From positions 1 to 41,259 of the forward strand of contig NC_011251.1 in NCBI RefSeq assembly GCF_000019685.1: DNA of 41,259 bases, given 5' to 3'. Position 1 is the first letter of the stretch, and the number at the start of each line of letters is the position of its first letter. Below the pieces are notes generated by a model. That model saw only the letters and a list, made by a program, of their open reading frames with translations. It did no database searches and was not told the origin of the DNA. A program made the translations under genes and the position numbers. This document shows positions 1 through 10,002 of this stretch, in pieces. This DNA comes from Borrelia duttonii Ly (GTDB lineage Bacteria > Spirochaetota > Spirochaetia > Borreliales > Borreliaceae).

Positions 1-808
1 TCATTCCACCCTTTTTAACTTTAATAAGATCTTTATATTTTTTCTCAATATGCTTTATCAATTTCTTACTATCAGAACTAATTCCATCTGCCTTAGCTTT
101 ATAAGATGCAATAAGACTATCTACAGCTTTCCTCCAATTTAATTTCTGTAATTGAATTTCTTCAAGCTTGGACTTAATTTCTCTTAAATCAACAAGACTT
201 AATTTATCAAGTTTAGCTCTATTTTCTTTTATTTTATTAATTACTCTCTCAAAACTAAATTGAAGATCTACTACTACAATATTCATTATATCGTAAATCC
301 ATGTACCCTTATTTGTATTATCCAATTCTACTTTTTTAAGAATTTCTGCAAAATCTTTTATTCTTTCTTTATTGTATAACAAAGAAGAATAAAATAATCG
401 TCTTACTTCCCTATTATCATCATGATCTAATGTTTTATTATTAACAGCATTTAACACTAATTTAAACACTTCATCCTTCATACCATATTGATTTTCCTCC
501 TCAACTTCAGCTTTATCCTGATTTACTAATCCCATAACATTATCAACATCATTTATAAGAGCAGATATTAATTCCCCTTTTTCATCTTTTATTACAGAAT
601 CTCCTCTTACCACTTTTTTTACAAAAACTTTATTAACAACATCTTCTTTTCTTGGTTCATCACCTTGAACATTATTTACAACATCTTGAATATTATTTAC
701 AACATCTTTTAAAAAATTGTCAGGGCTTCCTTTATTATCCAATAATTTAGAATCTAGATTACAAGATGCTAATCCCAAAACTAATAATATAAATAAATTT
801 TTTCTCAC
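1..808 (-). CDS. Terminal surface lipoprotein, partial at left edge (possible PF05714 / family 54-like)
   Basis: The reading frame is open for 269 codons and runs off the left edge, ending at ...LIKVKKGGM. It starts at a GTG (808-806) behind an AGAAGGAGAA ribosome site. The N-terminus is a lipoprotein signal with lipobox LGLASC, so a lipidated surface protein is expected. The mature part is mostly helical and charged, with a conserved tract LREIKSKLEEIQLQKLNWRK. This resembles the Borrelia lipoprotein family that includes CspA/BBA64-type proteins (family 54), but that assignment comes from recall and is uncertain. A full-length, closely related copy lies inverted at 39690-40541; both have the same residue number (269) at the point where this copy is cut, so there is no net indel between them. 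Confidence 0.75.
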   Translation of the reverse strand, partial: MRKNLFILLVLGLASCNLDSKLLDNKGSPDNFLKDVVNNIQDVVNNVQGDEPRKEDVVNKVFVKKVVRGDSVIKDEKGELISALINDVDNVMGLVNQDKAEVEEENQYGMKDEVFKLVLNAVNNKTLDHDDNREVRRLFYSSLLYNKERIKDFAEILKKVELDNTNKGTWIYDIMNIVVVDLQFSFERVINKIKENRAKLDKLSLVDLREIKSKLEEIQLQKLNWRKAVDSLIASYKAKADGISSDSKKLIKHIEKKYKDLIKVKKGGM

Positions 809-830
809 AAATATTCTCCTTCTTTAAGAA

Positions 831-867
831 TTAATAATCACTATTACTAAATAGTAATGATTATTAA
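831..867. promoter_or_regulatory. Inverted-repeat operator-like dyad upstream of the terminal lipoprotein
   Basis: TTAATAATCA (831-840) is mirrored by TGATTATTAA (858-867), a perfect 10-bp dyad with an inner TTACT/AGTAA pairing. It lies about 20 bp upstream of the GTG start, before the ribosome site, and is repeated in front of the right copy. It could be an operator or a 5' UTR hairpin; nothing in the sequence decides which. Confidence 0.45.
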
Positions 868-1170
868 TTAATAATATATATCACTTTATTTAAAATACAA
901 TTTTTTAATTAAAATTACTATTTTTTTTACATTCTTACTCTAAAATTCTTTACTTATTAACACTTTTCTCTTTAAAAAAGAGATATAGTACATCTCATTT
1001 GTTTTTTTAATTTTTCTGTTGAAGTAGATTTGAAGAGAACTGACGATAAAAATAGTCAAATAGAAATAAATAAGATTATATGTGTTATAAATTTATATTT
1101 AGAATATGTTTTATAGTGTGTTAAATGTAAATGTATTGTTTTATGTGGTTAATTTTATTATTTGTGATCT

Positions 1171-1262
1171 TTAAATGTTCTAGTTAAAAATATTCAGTTT
1201 ATTATATAAAATTGTACAAAAAAGATAATTCATTATAAAAAATAAGCTTTTATATTTATTTT
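1171..1262 (+). repeat. Copy of a vmp-downstream repeat (DHS-like)
   Basis: TTAAATGTTCTAGTTAAAAA and the following 70 bp are almost identical to 38759-38850, in direct orientation. A shorter related copy lies at 25590-25630 downstream of the vsp. Relapsing-fever spirochetes are known to use short downstream homology sequences in antigen gene conversion, and this repeat is a candidate for one; that role is inferred from position only. Confidence 0.5.
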
Positions 1263-1264
1263 GA

Positions 1265-1762
1265 AATACATTTGCCTTAGTTACTGCACTGACTGCTGCT
1301 CCTTTAACCACAGGCAAATATTCAGCAGCAACGTCATTTTCTATTGAACTCAAAAACTGTTCTTAAGAACTATATCCACTATCCCTTTCAATGCTTTATA
1401 CACTATCTTCAATTCTTCTGTACCTGCCGCAACTCCCTGCTTGTTATCACTCTTTACCTCACCCACTAAACTAGAATCACCTATTCCCTTTAATGATTCT
1501 AAATGTCCTTTTAATGTACTTAAAGTAATCTTAGCTGTACCAACTGATGTTTTTATTACCTTATCAAATACACCATCTTTATCAACACCTGCCGATGCTT
1601 TTGATGCAATTTTATCTAATTCTGCTGATGCTTCTCCTAGCTCTTTTCCTAGGTCACTAAAATATTCTCCTACTTCACTCTTCTTAGTAGTTGCTTTTGT
1701 AGTAAATCTAATGTATCGGCTATTAATCCTAAAAATGAATAAAATACATTCTCTGCACTTCT
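1265..1762 (-). pseudogene. vlp remnant (3' portion, SAEN-type)
   Basis: Read on the minus strand, this starts at RSAENVFYSFLGLIADTL, shifts frame once, and continues as TTKATTKKSEVGEYFSDLGK through a Vlp-like body to [12 protein letters not shown]. No start codon or signal peptide is attached, the middle variable part is shortened, and there are frame breaks near 1360 and 1705. The missing 5' end lies just beside it in the opposite orientation (1793-1966). It is noncoding as it stands but could still serve as a recombination donor. Confidence 0.7.
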
Positions 1763-1792
1763 AATAATAAAAAAAACAAGGAGGAGAAGAAA

Positions 1793-2032
1793 ATGAATGT
1801 AGAAGGAATAAAAGGTAAGGAAGAATTGTGGAAGGAAGAGGAGAATAGGAAGGGAAGGATAGAAAGAGTAAAAGGAATAGTGATGATGGTAGTGATGGGA
1901 TGTAATAGTGGGAGAGTAAAAGGAGAGGGGAGAGGATTAAGTGGAGCAATGATGGAAGTAGGGAGAATTTCTTTAAAACTTAGTAAGACACAAAAAAATC
2001 AAAAACAAAAAATAAATGAATGGATAAATTGA
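1793..2032 (+). pseudogene. vlp 5' fragment (leader and first mature residues)
   Basis: A strong ribosome site (AAGGAGGAG) precedes ATG 1793. The product begins with a long charged n-region, a hydrophobic stretch and the lipobox VVMGC, then GLSGAMMEVGR, the usual start of one Vlp type. Similarity stops at about 1966; the last 22 codons are unrelated and AT-rich. The leader closely matches the one at 37520. It is an orphan 5' end, probably separated from the body at 1265-1762 by a small inversion. Confidence 0.65.
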
Positions 2033-2398
2033 ATGAATAAATGAAAATTTTATTTCGTTTGTTATCAATTTTAAAAACATAAAATCTTTAATATTGAATT
2101 TTCTACATACATAATACATAAACTATGTAAAATATAGTCTTTTTGATTTTAATGTATTATTTTTAATATTCAGGCCATGATGTATAATCTTTCTTAAATA
2201 AGAACCATACAATAAACTTAATATTTTTCATTAGAATATAAGATGGAATATTTTTTATAAAAAGAAAACAACTTCCCTAAATAAAGAGAAGTGTTGTCCT
2301 TAATGATTTTATTTTTTATTACTTAGATCACTAATTTATTTAGTGGTTTATTTAATAGATTCCACTCCACTAGATTTTAATATATACTAATTCAACTA
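2033..2398. other. Gene-free AT-rich spacer
   Basis: Apart from the terminator at 2262-2302 for the minus-strand vlp, I see no reading frame, repeat or recognisable remnant in this stretch. Confidence 0.5.
2262..2302 (-). terminator. Hairpin downstream of the vlp at 2399-3430
   Basis: The arms AAACAACTTC and GAAGTGTTGT can pair. It belongs to the second vlp terminator type (AAGGAAAAC...GTTTTCCTT), also seen at 35496, 37102 and 38647. It lies about 100 bp past the stop codon. Confidence 0.5.
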
Positions 2399-3430
2399 TT
2401 AATTAGACTTAGCTTCAAAAATTTCTCCTTGTTGAATCTCTCCTAACACCTTATTTATCTCTTTTAATCCCTCATCCACTCTATTCCTGATTGCTATTGT
2501 CAATGTACTCAATACCTTACTTACTGCATTTGCTACTACACCATTTACTGCATTAGCATATTTATCACTAGCATCCTGCTTAGCCGCAAATTTACCATCT
2601 TTTGCCATTGCCCTTAGTGCTATACCAGCTGCTATTACTGCATCTTTCTTTGCTGGATCTTTAATCTCTTTTTTATTATCAACAGCCGAAGCAATAGCAA
2701 TTTCTGCAGCATCCTTTGCTGCTTCAATTCCATTAGTATTATCAGCTTTAAGATCTTCGTTAGATTGTGACATTGCCTTCAATATATCAGCTCCACTGAC
2801 TGTTCCTATTGATGCATTTGCTTTAGCCGCCTCTGCCTCTTGAGTCCTGTCATCATCCTTCTTCCCAAATAACTTACCTATATCTTTTTTTTCTTCAGTA
2901 ATTACATTATTATCAGCATTACCTTCTTTCTCTCCTAATACCATCCCAACTATTCCTTTTATTCCTTTCACAAGTTTACTCACACTGGTAATATCAGCGG
3001 CTTTAGCAGCCTGATCTTTAACAGCATTCCCTATCGTATCATTACCACTAGCTCCCAAAGCCGCTTCCTTTGCTCCTTCTTCAATCTTCCCTATCCTTCC
3101 AATAAATTCCTCTACCTTACCTTTCACCTTCTCATAATTCCCATATTCTCCTACAATTTTCTCTAATTTCTCTCTCACTTCCTTCATTGTCTCTGCTATC
3201 TTACTAAAATACCCACCAATCTCACTTTTCTTTGTTTCCGCCTTTATCCCCAATGTCCCTGTAATCATATCGCCAAAACTCACAAAAACATCTAAAAATC
3301 CTTTCCCTAAATTTACCATCTCACTCAAAAACACTTTCTCCGGATCCTTTACTCCCCCACTATTACATCCCATCATCACCATCATTATTATTACTCTTAT
3401 TTTCCCCTCTACTTTTTTCTCTATCTTCAT
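2399..3430 (-). CDS. vlp: Variable large protein (Vlp), archival copy
   Basis: This is an intact 343-residue Vlp lipoprotein. ATG 3430 follows CAAGGAGGCTAGAAGA, the conserved vlp ribosome site. Residues 1-21 form a signal with a charged start and a Met-rich hydrophobic core, and lipobox MMGC puts the lipidated cysteine at residue 22. The mature start GVKDPEKVFLSEMVNLGKGF and the conserved end [20 protein letters not shown] mark one Vlp subgroup, probably the delta type, although the Greek-letter label is not verified. The centre holds the variable Ala/Lys-rich helices. Vlps coat the spirochete surface as interchangeable major antigens. No promoter is evident, so this is likely a silent donor copy. 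It heads away from the central partition block, like the other left-arm vlps. Confidence 0.9.
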   Translation of the reverse strand: MKIEKKVEGKIRVIIMMVMMGCNSGGVKDPEKVFLSEMVNLGKGFLDVFVSFGDMITGTLGIKAETKKSEIGGYFSKIAETMKEVREKLEKIVGEYGNYEKVKGKVEEFIGRIGKIEEGAKEAALGASGNDTIGNAVKDQAAKAADITSVSKLVKGIKGIVGMVLGEKEGNADNNVITEEKKDIGKLFGKKDDDRTQEAEAAKANASIGTVSGADILKAMSQSNEDLKADNTNGIEAAKDAAEIAIASAVDNKKEIKDPAKKDAVIAAGIALRAMAKDGKFAAKQDASDKYANAVNGVVANAVSKVLSTLTIAIRNRVDEGLKEINKVLGEIQQGEIFEAKSN

Positions 3431-3564
3431 TCTTCTAGCCTCCTTGTTTTTCTTATTATTTTTTTTCTAGCTTTTTTATAGCTTTTATTTAGGAAGCAAA
3501 CAAAAAAGTCAATAAACGACGATTTATATGAATATTATTCATACAACATACACAAATACTGTAA

Positions 3565-3593
3565 ATAAAAAAGAGAGCTTCATTGCTCCCTTT
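3565..3593 (-). terminator. vlp terminator, GGGAGC type
   Basis: On the minus strand AAAGGGAGCAATGAAGCTCTC is followed by a T run. It lies about 60 bp past the stop of the vlp at 3650. The same hairpin recurs at 4832, 6073, 7397, 24583, 31764 and 34265. Confidence 0.75.
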
Positions 3594-3649
3594 GCCAACG
3601 TTCTTATCTAATAATTTTATCTATATTCAATATATTATTAATTCAACTA

Positions 3650-4642
3650 TTAATTAGACTTAGCTTCAGAAATTTCTCCTTGTTTAATCTCTCCTAACAC
3701 CTTATTTATCTCTTTTAATCCCTCATCCACTCTATTCCTGATAGCTATCACCAATGTACTCAATACCTTATTTACCGCACTTGCTACTACTCCATTAATA
3801 GCATAATATGCTTTATCATCATTCTTAGCCGCAAACTTACCATCCTTTGCCATTGCTCTCAATGCTATCCCTGCTGCTATTACTGCATCTTTTTTTGCCG
3901 ATTCTTCTGAAATTTCTTTTTTATCATTGACAGCTGGAGCAACCGCTATCTCTGCTGCATCTTTGGCTTTCACAATTCCATTAGTAGCATTAACATCAGG
4001 ATTCTCTTTAGATTTAGCTATTGCCTTCAATATATCAGCCCCACTTACTGCTCCTACTGATGCACTTGCCTTAGCCGCCTCTGACTCTTCAGCGCTATCA
4101 CCATCTTGATTTCCAAACAATTTACCAATATCCTTTCTCTCATCTTGAATTTTTGTAAAATCAGCATTACCTTCACTTTCTTTTAACACTACCCCAACAA
4201 TAGCTTTAATCCCTTTAACCAAAGAAATAACTGAAAGTTTATCAGCAGCAACCGCAAATTGGTTTTTAACAGTATTTCCTATTGCATCACTACCACTAGC
4301 ACCGCCAGCCGCAGTTTTTGACCCTTCTGCAATCCTATCTAATATCCCACTAATAAACTCCTCAACAACTGTTTTAACTTTCTCATATTGCCCATGCTTC
4401 TCTAAAATTCCATTTAATTTCACTTTAGTAGTTTGCATATTCTTCTCAATATTACTAAAATATTTCCCTATATTACTTTTCTTTGTCTCTGCCTTTATCC
4501 CCAACGTCCCTGTAATCATATCGCCAAAACTCACAAATACATCTAAAAATCCTTTACCTAAATTCGCTATTGAACTCAAAAACACTTTCTCTGGATCTCT
4601 ACCTCCACTATTACATCCCATCACAACCATCATCATTAACAC
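3650..4642 (-). CDS. vlp: Variable large protein with a degraded leader
   Basis: The frame is open for 330 codons from a GTG at 4642. The product has lipobox VVMGC (Cys about residue 10), then GGRDPEKVFLSSIANLGKGF and a full Vlp body ending [17 protein letters not shown]. The subgroup is the same as its neighbours. The usual AAGGAGG...ATG start is changed: after AAGGAGGCGAAGAAAGAA the codon is GTG followed by AAA AAA TAA, so translation from the normal place would end at once. Hydrophobic coding extends upstream of 4642 in frame without an ATG. As an archival donor the leader may not matter, because the expression site supplies its own. Whether the gene is translatable in place is doubtful. 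Confidence 0.8.
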   Translation of the reverse strand: MLMMMVVMGCNSGGRDPEKVFLSSIANLGKGFLDVFVSFGDMITGTLGIKAETKKSNIGKYFSNIEKNMQTTKVKLNGILEKHGQYEKVKTVVEEFISGILDRIAEGSKTAAGGASGSDAIGNTVKNQFAVAADKLSVISLVKGIKAIVGVVLKESEGNADFTKIQDERKDIGKLFGNQDGDSAEESEAAKASASVGAVSGADILKAIAKSKENPDVNATNGIVKAKDAAEIAVAPAVNDKKEISEESAKKDAVIAAGIALRAMAKDGKFAAKNDDKAYYAINGVVASAVNKVLSTLVIAIRNRVDEGLKEINKVLGEIKQGEISEAKSN

Positions 4643-4831
4643 AATACTTCCCTTAATAAATCCTCTTATCCTTCTTCCTTCTCCCTTTTCTCTTCCCTTT
4701 CCTCTTTGCTCTATCTCCTTTATTTTTTCACTTCTTTCTTCGCCTCCTTATCTTGTTTTATTATTTTTAGCTTTTCTAACAAGGATTAAAAGAAAAAATA
4801 TGATTTATATAACATATACAATACTGCAAAT

Positions 4832-4857
4832 AAAAAAGAGAGCTTTATTGCTCTCTC
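4832..4857 (-). terminator. vlp terminator, GGGAGC type
   Basis: Hairpin GAGAGC...GCTCTC with a T run on the minus strand, about 60 bp past the stop of the vlp at 4918-5961. Confidence 0.75.
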
Positions 4858-4917
4858 TACTAGCCTTTTTATCTAATAGTTAGTACATATATTTATATGT
4901 ACTAACTAATTCAAATA

Positions 4918-5961
4918 CTAATTAGCCTTAGCTTCAGTACCTTCTCCTTGTTTAATCTCTCCCAATACCTCATTAATCCCTTTTAACCCTTCATTCACTG
5001 TATTCCTGATTGCTATCACCAACGTACTTAATACCTTATTTACTGCACTTGCTACTGTTCCATTGACTGCATTTTCTGATTTATCTTCATTCTTGGCCGC
5101 AAATTTACCATCTTTTGCCATTCCTCTCAATGCTATCCCTGCTGCTATTACTGCATCTTTCTTTGCTGTGGCCTCTTTAATCTCCTTCTTATTAGCAACA
5201 GCTGGAGCAATAGCAATCTCCGCTGCATCTGTTGCTTTCTCAATTCCCTCAACATTATCAGCTTTAGGATCTTCCTTAGACTTTGCTATTGCCTTCAATA
5301 TATCAGCCCCACTTACTGATCCTATACTTGCCGCTGCCTTTGCAATATTTTCTTCTTTTGCATTATCTTTACCAGCATTATCAGCAAATAGATAACCTAT
5401 ATCCTTTTTATCATCCTCTGTGGTCTTAGTAGCATCTGCACTACCTTCACCATCTCTTAACACTATTCCAATAATTGCCTTTATTCCTTTTATTAATGAA
5501 ATAACAGATTCTTTATTAGCAGCCACTGCAGCCTGATCTTTAACAGCATTCCCTATAGCACCACTACCACTAGCACCCCCAGCCGCAATTTTTGCTCCTT
5601 CTTCTATCTCATCTATAGTTGTAATAAATGCAGCAACTTTTTCTCTTACCTTTTCATAATGTCCATTATTTTCCAAAATTTCATTTAATTTTGCTTTTGT
5701 TGCTTTCATTGTTTCTGAAATTTTAGTAAAATAAACCCCAATATCCGATTTCTTTGTTTCTGCCTTTATCCCCAACGTCCCTGTAATCATATCGCCAAAA
5801 CTCACAAAAACATCTAAAAATCCTTTCCCTAAATTTACCATCTCACTCAAAAACACTTTCTCTGGATCCTTCACTCCCCCACTATTACATCCCATCATCA
5901 CCATCATCATCATCAATAATATTACTCTTACTTTCCCCTCTCCTTTTTTCTCTATATTCAT
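4918..5961 (-). CDS. vlp: Variable large protein (Vlp), archival copy
   Basis: This is an intact 347-residue Vlp. ATG 5961 follows AAGGAGGCTAGAAGA. The signal has a basic start ([11 protein letters not shown]), a Met-rich core and lipobox MMGC with cysteine at residue 25. The mature start GVKDPEKVFLSEMVNLGKGF is identical to that of the copy at 2399-3430. The central region from about residue 80 to 270 differs, as expected for antigenic variants. The C-terminal IRNTVNEGLKGINEVLGEIK block is conserved. It should be lipidated and surface-exposed if recombined into an expression site; here it looks silent. Confidence 0.9.
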   Translation of the reverse strand: MNIEKKGEGKVRVILLMMMMVMMGCNSGGVKDPEKVFLSEMVNLGKGFLDVFVSFGDMITGTLGIKAETKKSDIGVYFTKISETMKATKAKLNEILENNGHYEKVREKVAAFITTIDEIEEGAKIAAGGASGSGAIGNAVKDQAAVAANKESVISLIKGIKAIIGIVLRDGEGSADATKTTEDDKKDIGYLFADNAGKDNAKEENIAKAAASIGSVSGADILKAIAKSKEDPKADNVEGIEKATDAAEIAIAPAVANKKEIKEATAKKDAVIAAGIALRGMAKDGKFAAKNEDKSENAVNGTVASAVNKVLSTLVIAIRNTVNEGLKGINEVLGEIKQGEGTEAKAN

Positions 5962-6072
5962 TCTTCTAGCCTCCTTATTTTTTATTTTTTTCTAGCTTAT
6001 CTAATAAGGAATAGAAGCAAAAAAATATGTTTTATATAGAAATAATTTATATGACATACACAATACCGCAAA

Positions 6073-6098
6073 TAAAAAAAGAGAGCTTGATTGCTCTC
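6073..6098 (-). terminator. vlp terminator, GGGAGC type
   Basis: GAGAGCTTGATTGCTCTC preceded on the plus strand by an A run (a T run on the minus strand). It lies 70-90 bp past the stop of the vlp at 6165. Confidence 0.75.
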
Positions 6099-6164
6099 AT
6101 TAACTAAGTTTTTATTGAAAAAATTTAACTATATTCTCAATTTTATCCTAATGATCTTATTCTT

Positions 6165-7203
6165 TTATTCATTAATTTTGGCAACAGAACCTTCTCCTTG
6201 TTTAATCTCTCCTAACACCTTATTTATCTCTTTTAATCCTTCATCTACTCTATTCCTGATTGCTATCACCAATGTACTCAATACCTTACTTACTGCACTT
6301 GCTACTACACCATTTACTGCATTAGCATATTTATAACTAGCATCCTGCTTAGCCGCAAATCTACCATTCTTTGCCATTGCTCTTAACGCTATTCCTTCCT
6401 ACTATTACTGCATCTTTATCTTTTAAAGTATCTCCAAACTCCTTATCATCATCTTTTTTAGCAGCAGCAATCTCTGCTACATTCTTTGCTTCTTCGATTT
6501 TAATCTCATTATTAGCAGCCTCTCCAGACTTAGCAATAGCTTGCAACATATCAGTCCCACTTACAGCTCCAACCGACGCGCTTGCCGAAGCTGCATGTGC
6601 TTCTGTCCCATCATCCTTTTTACCAAGTAACTTACCAATTGACTTTTGTTCTGTATTACCAGTCTTAGTAGCTTCTGCATTCCCTTCATTATCCTTTAAA
6701 ACCACTCCAACTATCTCTTTAATTCCTTTAACTAGTGAATTAACAGCAACTCTATCTGCAGCATTAGCATCTTGACAAGCTTGAGTAGCACCACCAATCT
6801 TATCATCACCAGTAGCACCTTTTGCTGCTTCTTTTGCTCCTGCAGCTATCTTATCTACAGTACCACTAATAAACTGCTCAACAACTGTTTTAACTTTTTC
6901 ATATTTCCCATTCTTCGCAACTTCCGTTTGCAATTTATTTTTAACAGACTCCATTGTTGTTGCAATATCAGTAAAATACTTTCCTACATCGCTTTTTTTA
7001 GTCTCCGCTTTAATTCCAAATGCTCCAGCTACCATATCCCCAAAACTCACAAATACTTCCATAAATCCTTTCCCTAAATTTACCATCTCACTCAAAAACA
7101 CTTTCTCTGGATCCTTTACTCCCCCACTATTACATCCCAGCACTACCATCATCATTAATATTATTACTCTTATTCTCCCCTCTTCTTTTTTCTCTCTCTT
7201 CAT
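6165..7203 (-). pseudogene. vlp: Variable large protein with one frameshift
   Basis: Two overlapping frames together make one full Vlp. The first (7203-6361) has signal MKREKKEEGRIRV, lipobox VVLGC at residue 24, and PEKVFLSEMVNLGKGF. The second (6377-6165) gives the usual end from MAKNGRFAAKQ to [11 protein letters not shown]. They separate at about 6393-6400, where an extra base turns the expected [16 protein letters not shown] into VIVGRNSVKSNGKEW. The lesion sits in a conserved block near the 3' end, so a gene conversion that ends upstream of it would still give a working antigen. Confidence 0.85.
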
Positions 7204-7396
7204 CCTTTTCGCCTCTACTTATCTTCTCCTCTCTTTCTTCCACTTCTCTTTTCCCTACTATTTCATCTACATTCATTTTCTTCGCATCATTATCTTATTA
7301 TTTATTGTTTTTTTCTAGCTTATCTTTTAAGGCTCAGAAGAAAAAAATACGTGTTATATAAAATATAATTTATATAACACATACAATACCATAAAT

Positions 7397-7426
7397 AAAA
7401 AAAAGAGAGCTAAAACAAGCCCTCTT
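7397..7426 (-). terminator. vlp terminator, decayed GGGAGC type
   Basis: AGAGGGCTTG...AGCTCTC pairs imperfectly, with a T run on the minus strand. It lies downstream of the vlp pseudogene at 7482. Confidence 0.6.
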
Positions 7427-7481
7427 AACTAATTATTCTATCTAACTAATATGAATATATCCAAAATATTCCTAATTCAAC

Positions 7482-8493
7482 TTAATCACTAACTTTAGTT
7501 TCAGAACCTTCTCCCTGTTTAATTTCTCCTAATACCCTATTTATCTCTTTTAATCCCTCATCCACTCTATTTCTGATTGCTATTGTCAATGTACTTAACA
7601 CCTTATTCACTGCACCTGCTACTGCACCATTTACTGTCTTAACTGCATCATTTTCATTATTCTTAATAGAAAATTTACCTCCTTTAGTCATAGCTCTAAG
7701 TGCTATTCCTCCTGCTATTACTGCATCTTTTTTTGCTTCATCCTTAATCTCTTTTTTATTATTAACCGCTGGAGCAATGGCAATTCCTGCTGCATCCTTT
7801 GCTGCATCAATTCCATCAGTAGCGCTAGAATCAGGACTTTCTTTGGAGTTCACTATTGCTTGCAACATATCAACTCCATTTATAGCTCCAATACTTGCTG
7901 CTGCTGCTTGGACTGCCGCATTATCAGCTCTATTATCATCGGTGGTTGCAGTAAATAACTTACCAACATCTTTTTTACTATCACCTTTAGTAAAATCAGC
8001 TCCCCCATCTCCCTTCCCTTTTAAAACAATTTCAACTATCTCTTTAATTCCTTTCACCAGAGATTTAACACTTGCTACTTCTGCTGGTTTAGCATCTTCA
8101 TTTGCCTTAGCATTCCCCACAGCTTCACTACCTCCACCACTAACTCCCAAAGCTGCTTCTTTTGCTCCTGCAGCTATCTTATCTACAATCCCACCAATAA
8201 ACTCCTCGACTACCTTCCTAACTTTCTCATATTGCCCATTCTTCTCTAAAATTTCTCTTAACTTTACTTTAGTAAGTTTGCATACTCTTCTCAATATCAC
8301 TAAAATATTTCCCTATATCTTCCTTCTTTGTTTCTGCCTTTATCCCCAATGTCCCTGTAATCATATCGCCAAAACTTACAAAAACATCCAAAAATCCTTT
8401 ACCTAAATTAGCTATTGAACTCAAAAATACCTTCTCCGGATCCTTCACTCCCCCACTATTACATCCCATAACTACCATCATCACCATTATCAC
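7482..8493 (-). pseudogene. vlp: Variable large protein with one frameshift
   Basis: The 5' part (8493-8269) encodes lipobox VVMGC, PEKVFLSSIANLGKGF and a conserved helix up to DIEKSMQT. The 3' part (8300-7482) continues with TKVKLREILEKNGQYEKV to the conserved C-terminus. One extra T near 8273-8278 (CAAACTTACTAAAG where CAAACTACTAAAG is expected) breaks the frame. The usual ATG after AAGGAGGATAAGAAG is also lost, leaving a GTG at 8493 with poor spacing. The body is long and intact, so it remains a plausible donor sequence. Confidence 0.85.
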
Positions 8494-8751
8494 TTCTACT
8501 ATTCTTCTTATCCTCCTTATCTTTAAAAGATTAAAAAGAAAAAAGATGATTTATACAAAAAAAGATAAGTTAAGAAACATACACAATAAATACAAATCAA
8601 AAAAGAAAACTAAAATAAGCCCTCCTAACTAATTAATACAATTTATATTATAAATATCCATAACCCCCCTTCTTTTATAAAAAGAAAATACTCCAACACA
8701 TATCTACACGTATAAAGAGCATTTTCTTTACTTATTACATTACTTACTGAT

Positions 8752-9771
8752 TCATATATAATTAAACGCTTTTCGATTTGACTTTAATAATATTTGCTCT
8801 GTCTGTTCTAAACATTGACTTACTATTATTTTAGTAATACTTTCTATTGCTTTTAATAATTTATTTACTGCGCTTACTCCTACTCCGTTAACCGCATTTG
8901 TACTGGTTTTTGCTGCTGATGCATCTAGCTTACCGCCTTTAAGCAAAGAACGTAATGCTATTCCTCCTGCTAATGCTAATTTACTTGCATTTTGTGCATT
9001 GTCTGCTGTTGTTGCTGCTCCTGTTACTGCAAGTTTTACTGCATGTTTTGGTTGAGTTGCTGAACTGATGGTAGTTTCAGCAACAACATCTGAATCCTCA
9101 GCTGATGTTATAGCATATAACATGTCTTCACCTGTTACTGAAGTTACTATTGATAAAGCCTTGGCTGCATCTCCTTCAACTGCTCCTCCTCCCCCTGTTG
9201 TCTTTAGTACTTTACCTCCTTCTTTTTCCTCATTAGATACTGTTTCATTTTTAGATACAGTTGATTTTTTAACGCTAAAATTAACTATGCCCTTTAAAGC
9301 TTTTAATGCTCCCTTAACATCTTCTACACTAGAACCTACTCCTTCTACTGCTGTTGCTACGTTTGCTGTAACACCACTTACTACCATACTTTCGTTAATA
9401 AGAGTTTGTAAAGAAGTAATATGCTTCTTTAATTCATTAAGTGTTTTCTTTGCTTGCCCTATACTTCCATCTTGAGATTCTTCAACATTGATTCCTACTT
9501 TGCTTGCTACCTCTTGTACTTGATTAATCGCTTTATCTATTGCATTTACTAAGTCTTTGAATTTATCTGATATATCACTTTTTTTTGTTGAATTAGTAAC
9601 TGAAATTCCTAAAGAATTTGTTATTAAATCTACAAATGCAGAAAATATAGATTTAGTTGTATCACCCAATTTTAAACCTCCAACCTCTTGTAGCCCTACC
9701 TCTTCTACTTCCTTTACTCCCCCACTATTACATCCCATCACCATCATCATCATTATCACAAACTTCACCAT
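8752..9771 (-). CDS. vlp: Variable large protein of a different subgroup
   Basis: The chosen start ATG 9771 has AAGGAAGTA just upstream and gives the short signal MVKFVIMMMMVMGC with its lipobox, 339 residues in all. The mature part differs from the PEKVFLSEM type: it has LGDTTKSIFSAFVDLITNSL, a Ser/Thr-rich middle, GALKALKGIVNFSV, and the conserved LALAGGIALRSLLKGGKL block. The end LKAIESITKIIVSQCLEQTE is also of another kind. The frame stays open upstream to 10002, adding 77 residues of phage-like sequence; an in-frame fusion product cannot be excluded. The downstream region lacks the GGGAGC hairpin, although a weak A/T-rich stem near 8680-8730 may terminate it. Confidence 0.8.
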   Translation of the reverse strand: MVKFVIMMMMVMGCNSGGVKEVEEVGLQEVGGLKLGDTTKSIFSAFVDLITNSLGISVTNSTKKSDISDKFKDLVNAIDKAINQVQEVASKVGINVEESQDGSIGQAKKTLNELKKHITSLQTLINESMVVSGVTANVATAVEGVGSSVEDVKGALKALKGIVNFSVKKSTVSKNETVSNEEKEGGKVLKTTGGGGAVEGDAAKALSIVTSVTGEDMLYAITSAEDSDVVAETTISSATQPKHAVKLAVTGAATTADNAQNASKLALAGGIALRSLLKGGKLDASAAKTSTNAVNGVGVSAVNKLLKAIESITKIIVSQCLEQTEQILLKSNRKAFNYI

Positions 9772-10002
9772 TACTTCCTTATTAAAATGACTATTTAAAT
9801 ATTTCTTTGATAGAGAATCAATTTCATTAAGTCTAATAGCTTCTCGTAAAATTTGATTCTTTGCTTTAACTTCGGCTAATTCTTGCGCTACTCTTTGATT
9901 TATGCTTAAAGGTTTACTTGATCTTGCTTTGCTTGATAATATTTGCTTATCATTCTCAGCAAGTCCCTTTTTATACTTCATATAATGATTATATTTATTC
10001 AA
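9772..10002 (-). pseudogene. Phage late-gene fragment fused in frame to a vlp
   Basis: The 77 codons ahead of the vlp signal encode a charged coiled-coil-like stretch with KARSSKPLSINQRVAQELAE and ILREAIRLNEIDSLSKKYLN. This resembles the DUF1357 protein of cp32-like phages, a late structural-region gene; the match is from memory and should be searched. It begins directly after the truncated portal fragment at 9999-10118, so the intervening phage sequence has been deleted. It ends where the vlp ribosome site and signal begin. Confidence 0.5.

Larger units (their letters stand above)
1..1102 (-). repeat. Left arm of a 1.1-kb inverted repeat
   Basis: This segment matches 39389-40496 in inverted orientation. 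It includes the terminal lipoprotein gene, its ribosome site, the upstream dyad and about 290 bp further upstream. The match is lost just past CTAAATATAAA (read on the minus strand at 1102). The arms are similar but not identical: scattered substitutions and small indels are visible in both coding and noncoding parts. Confidence 0.85.
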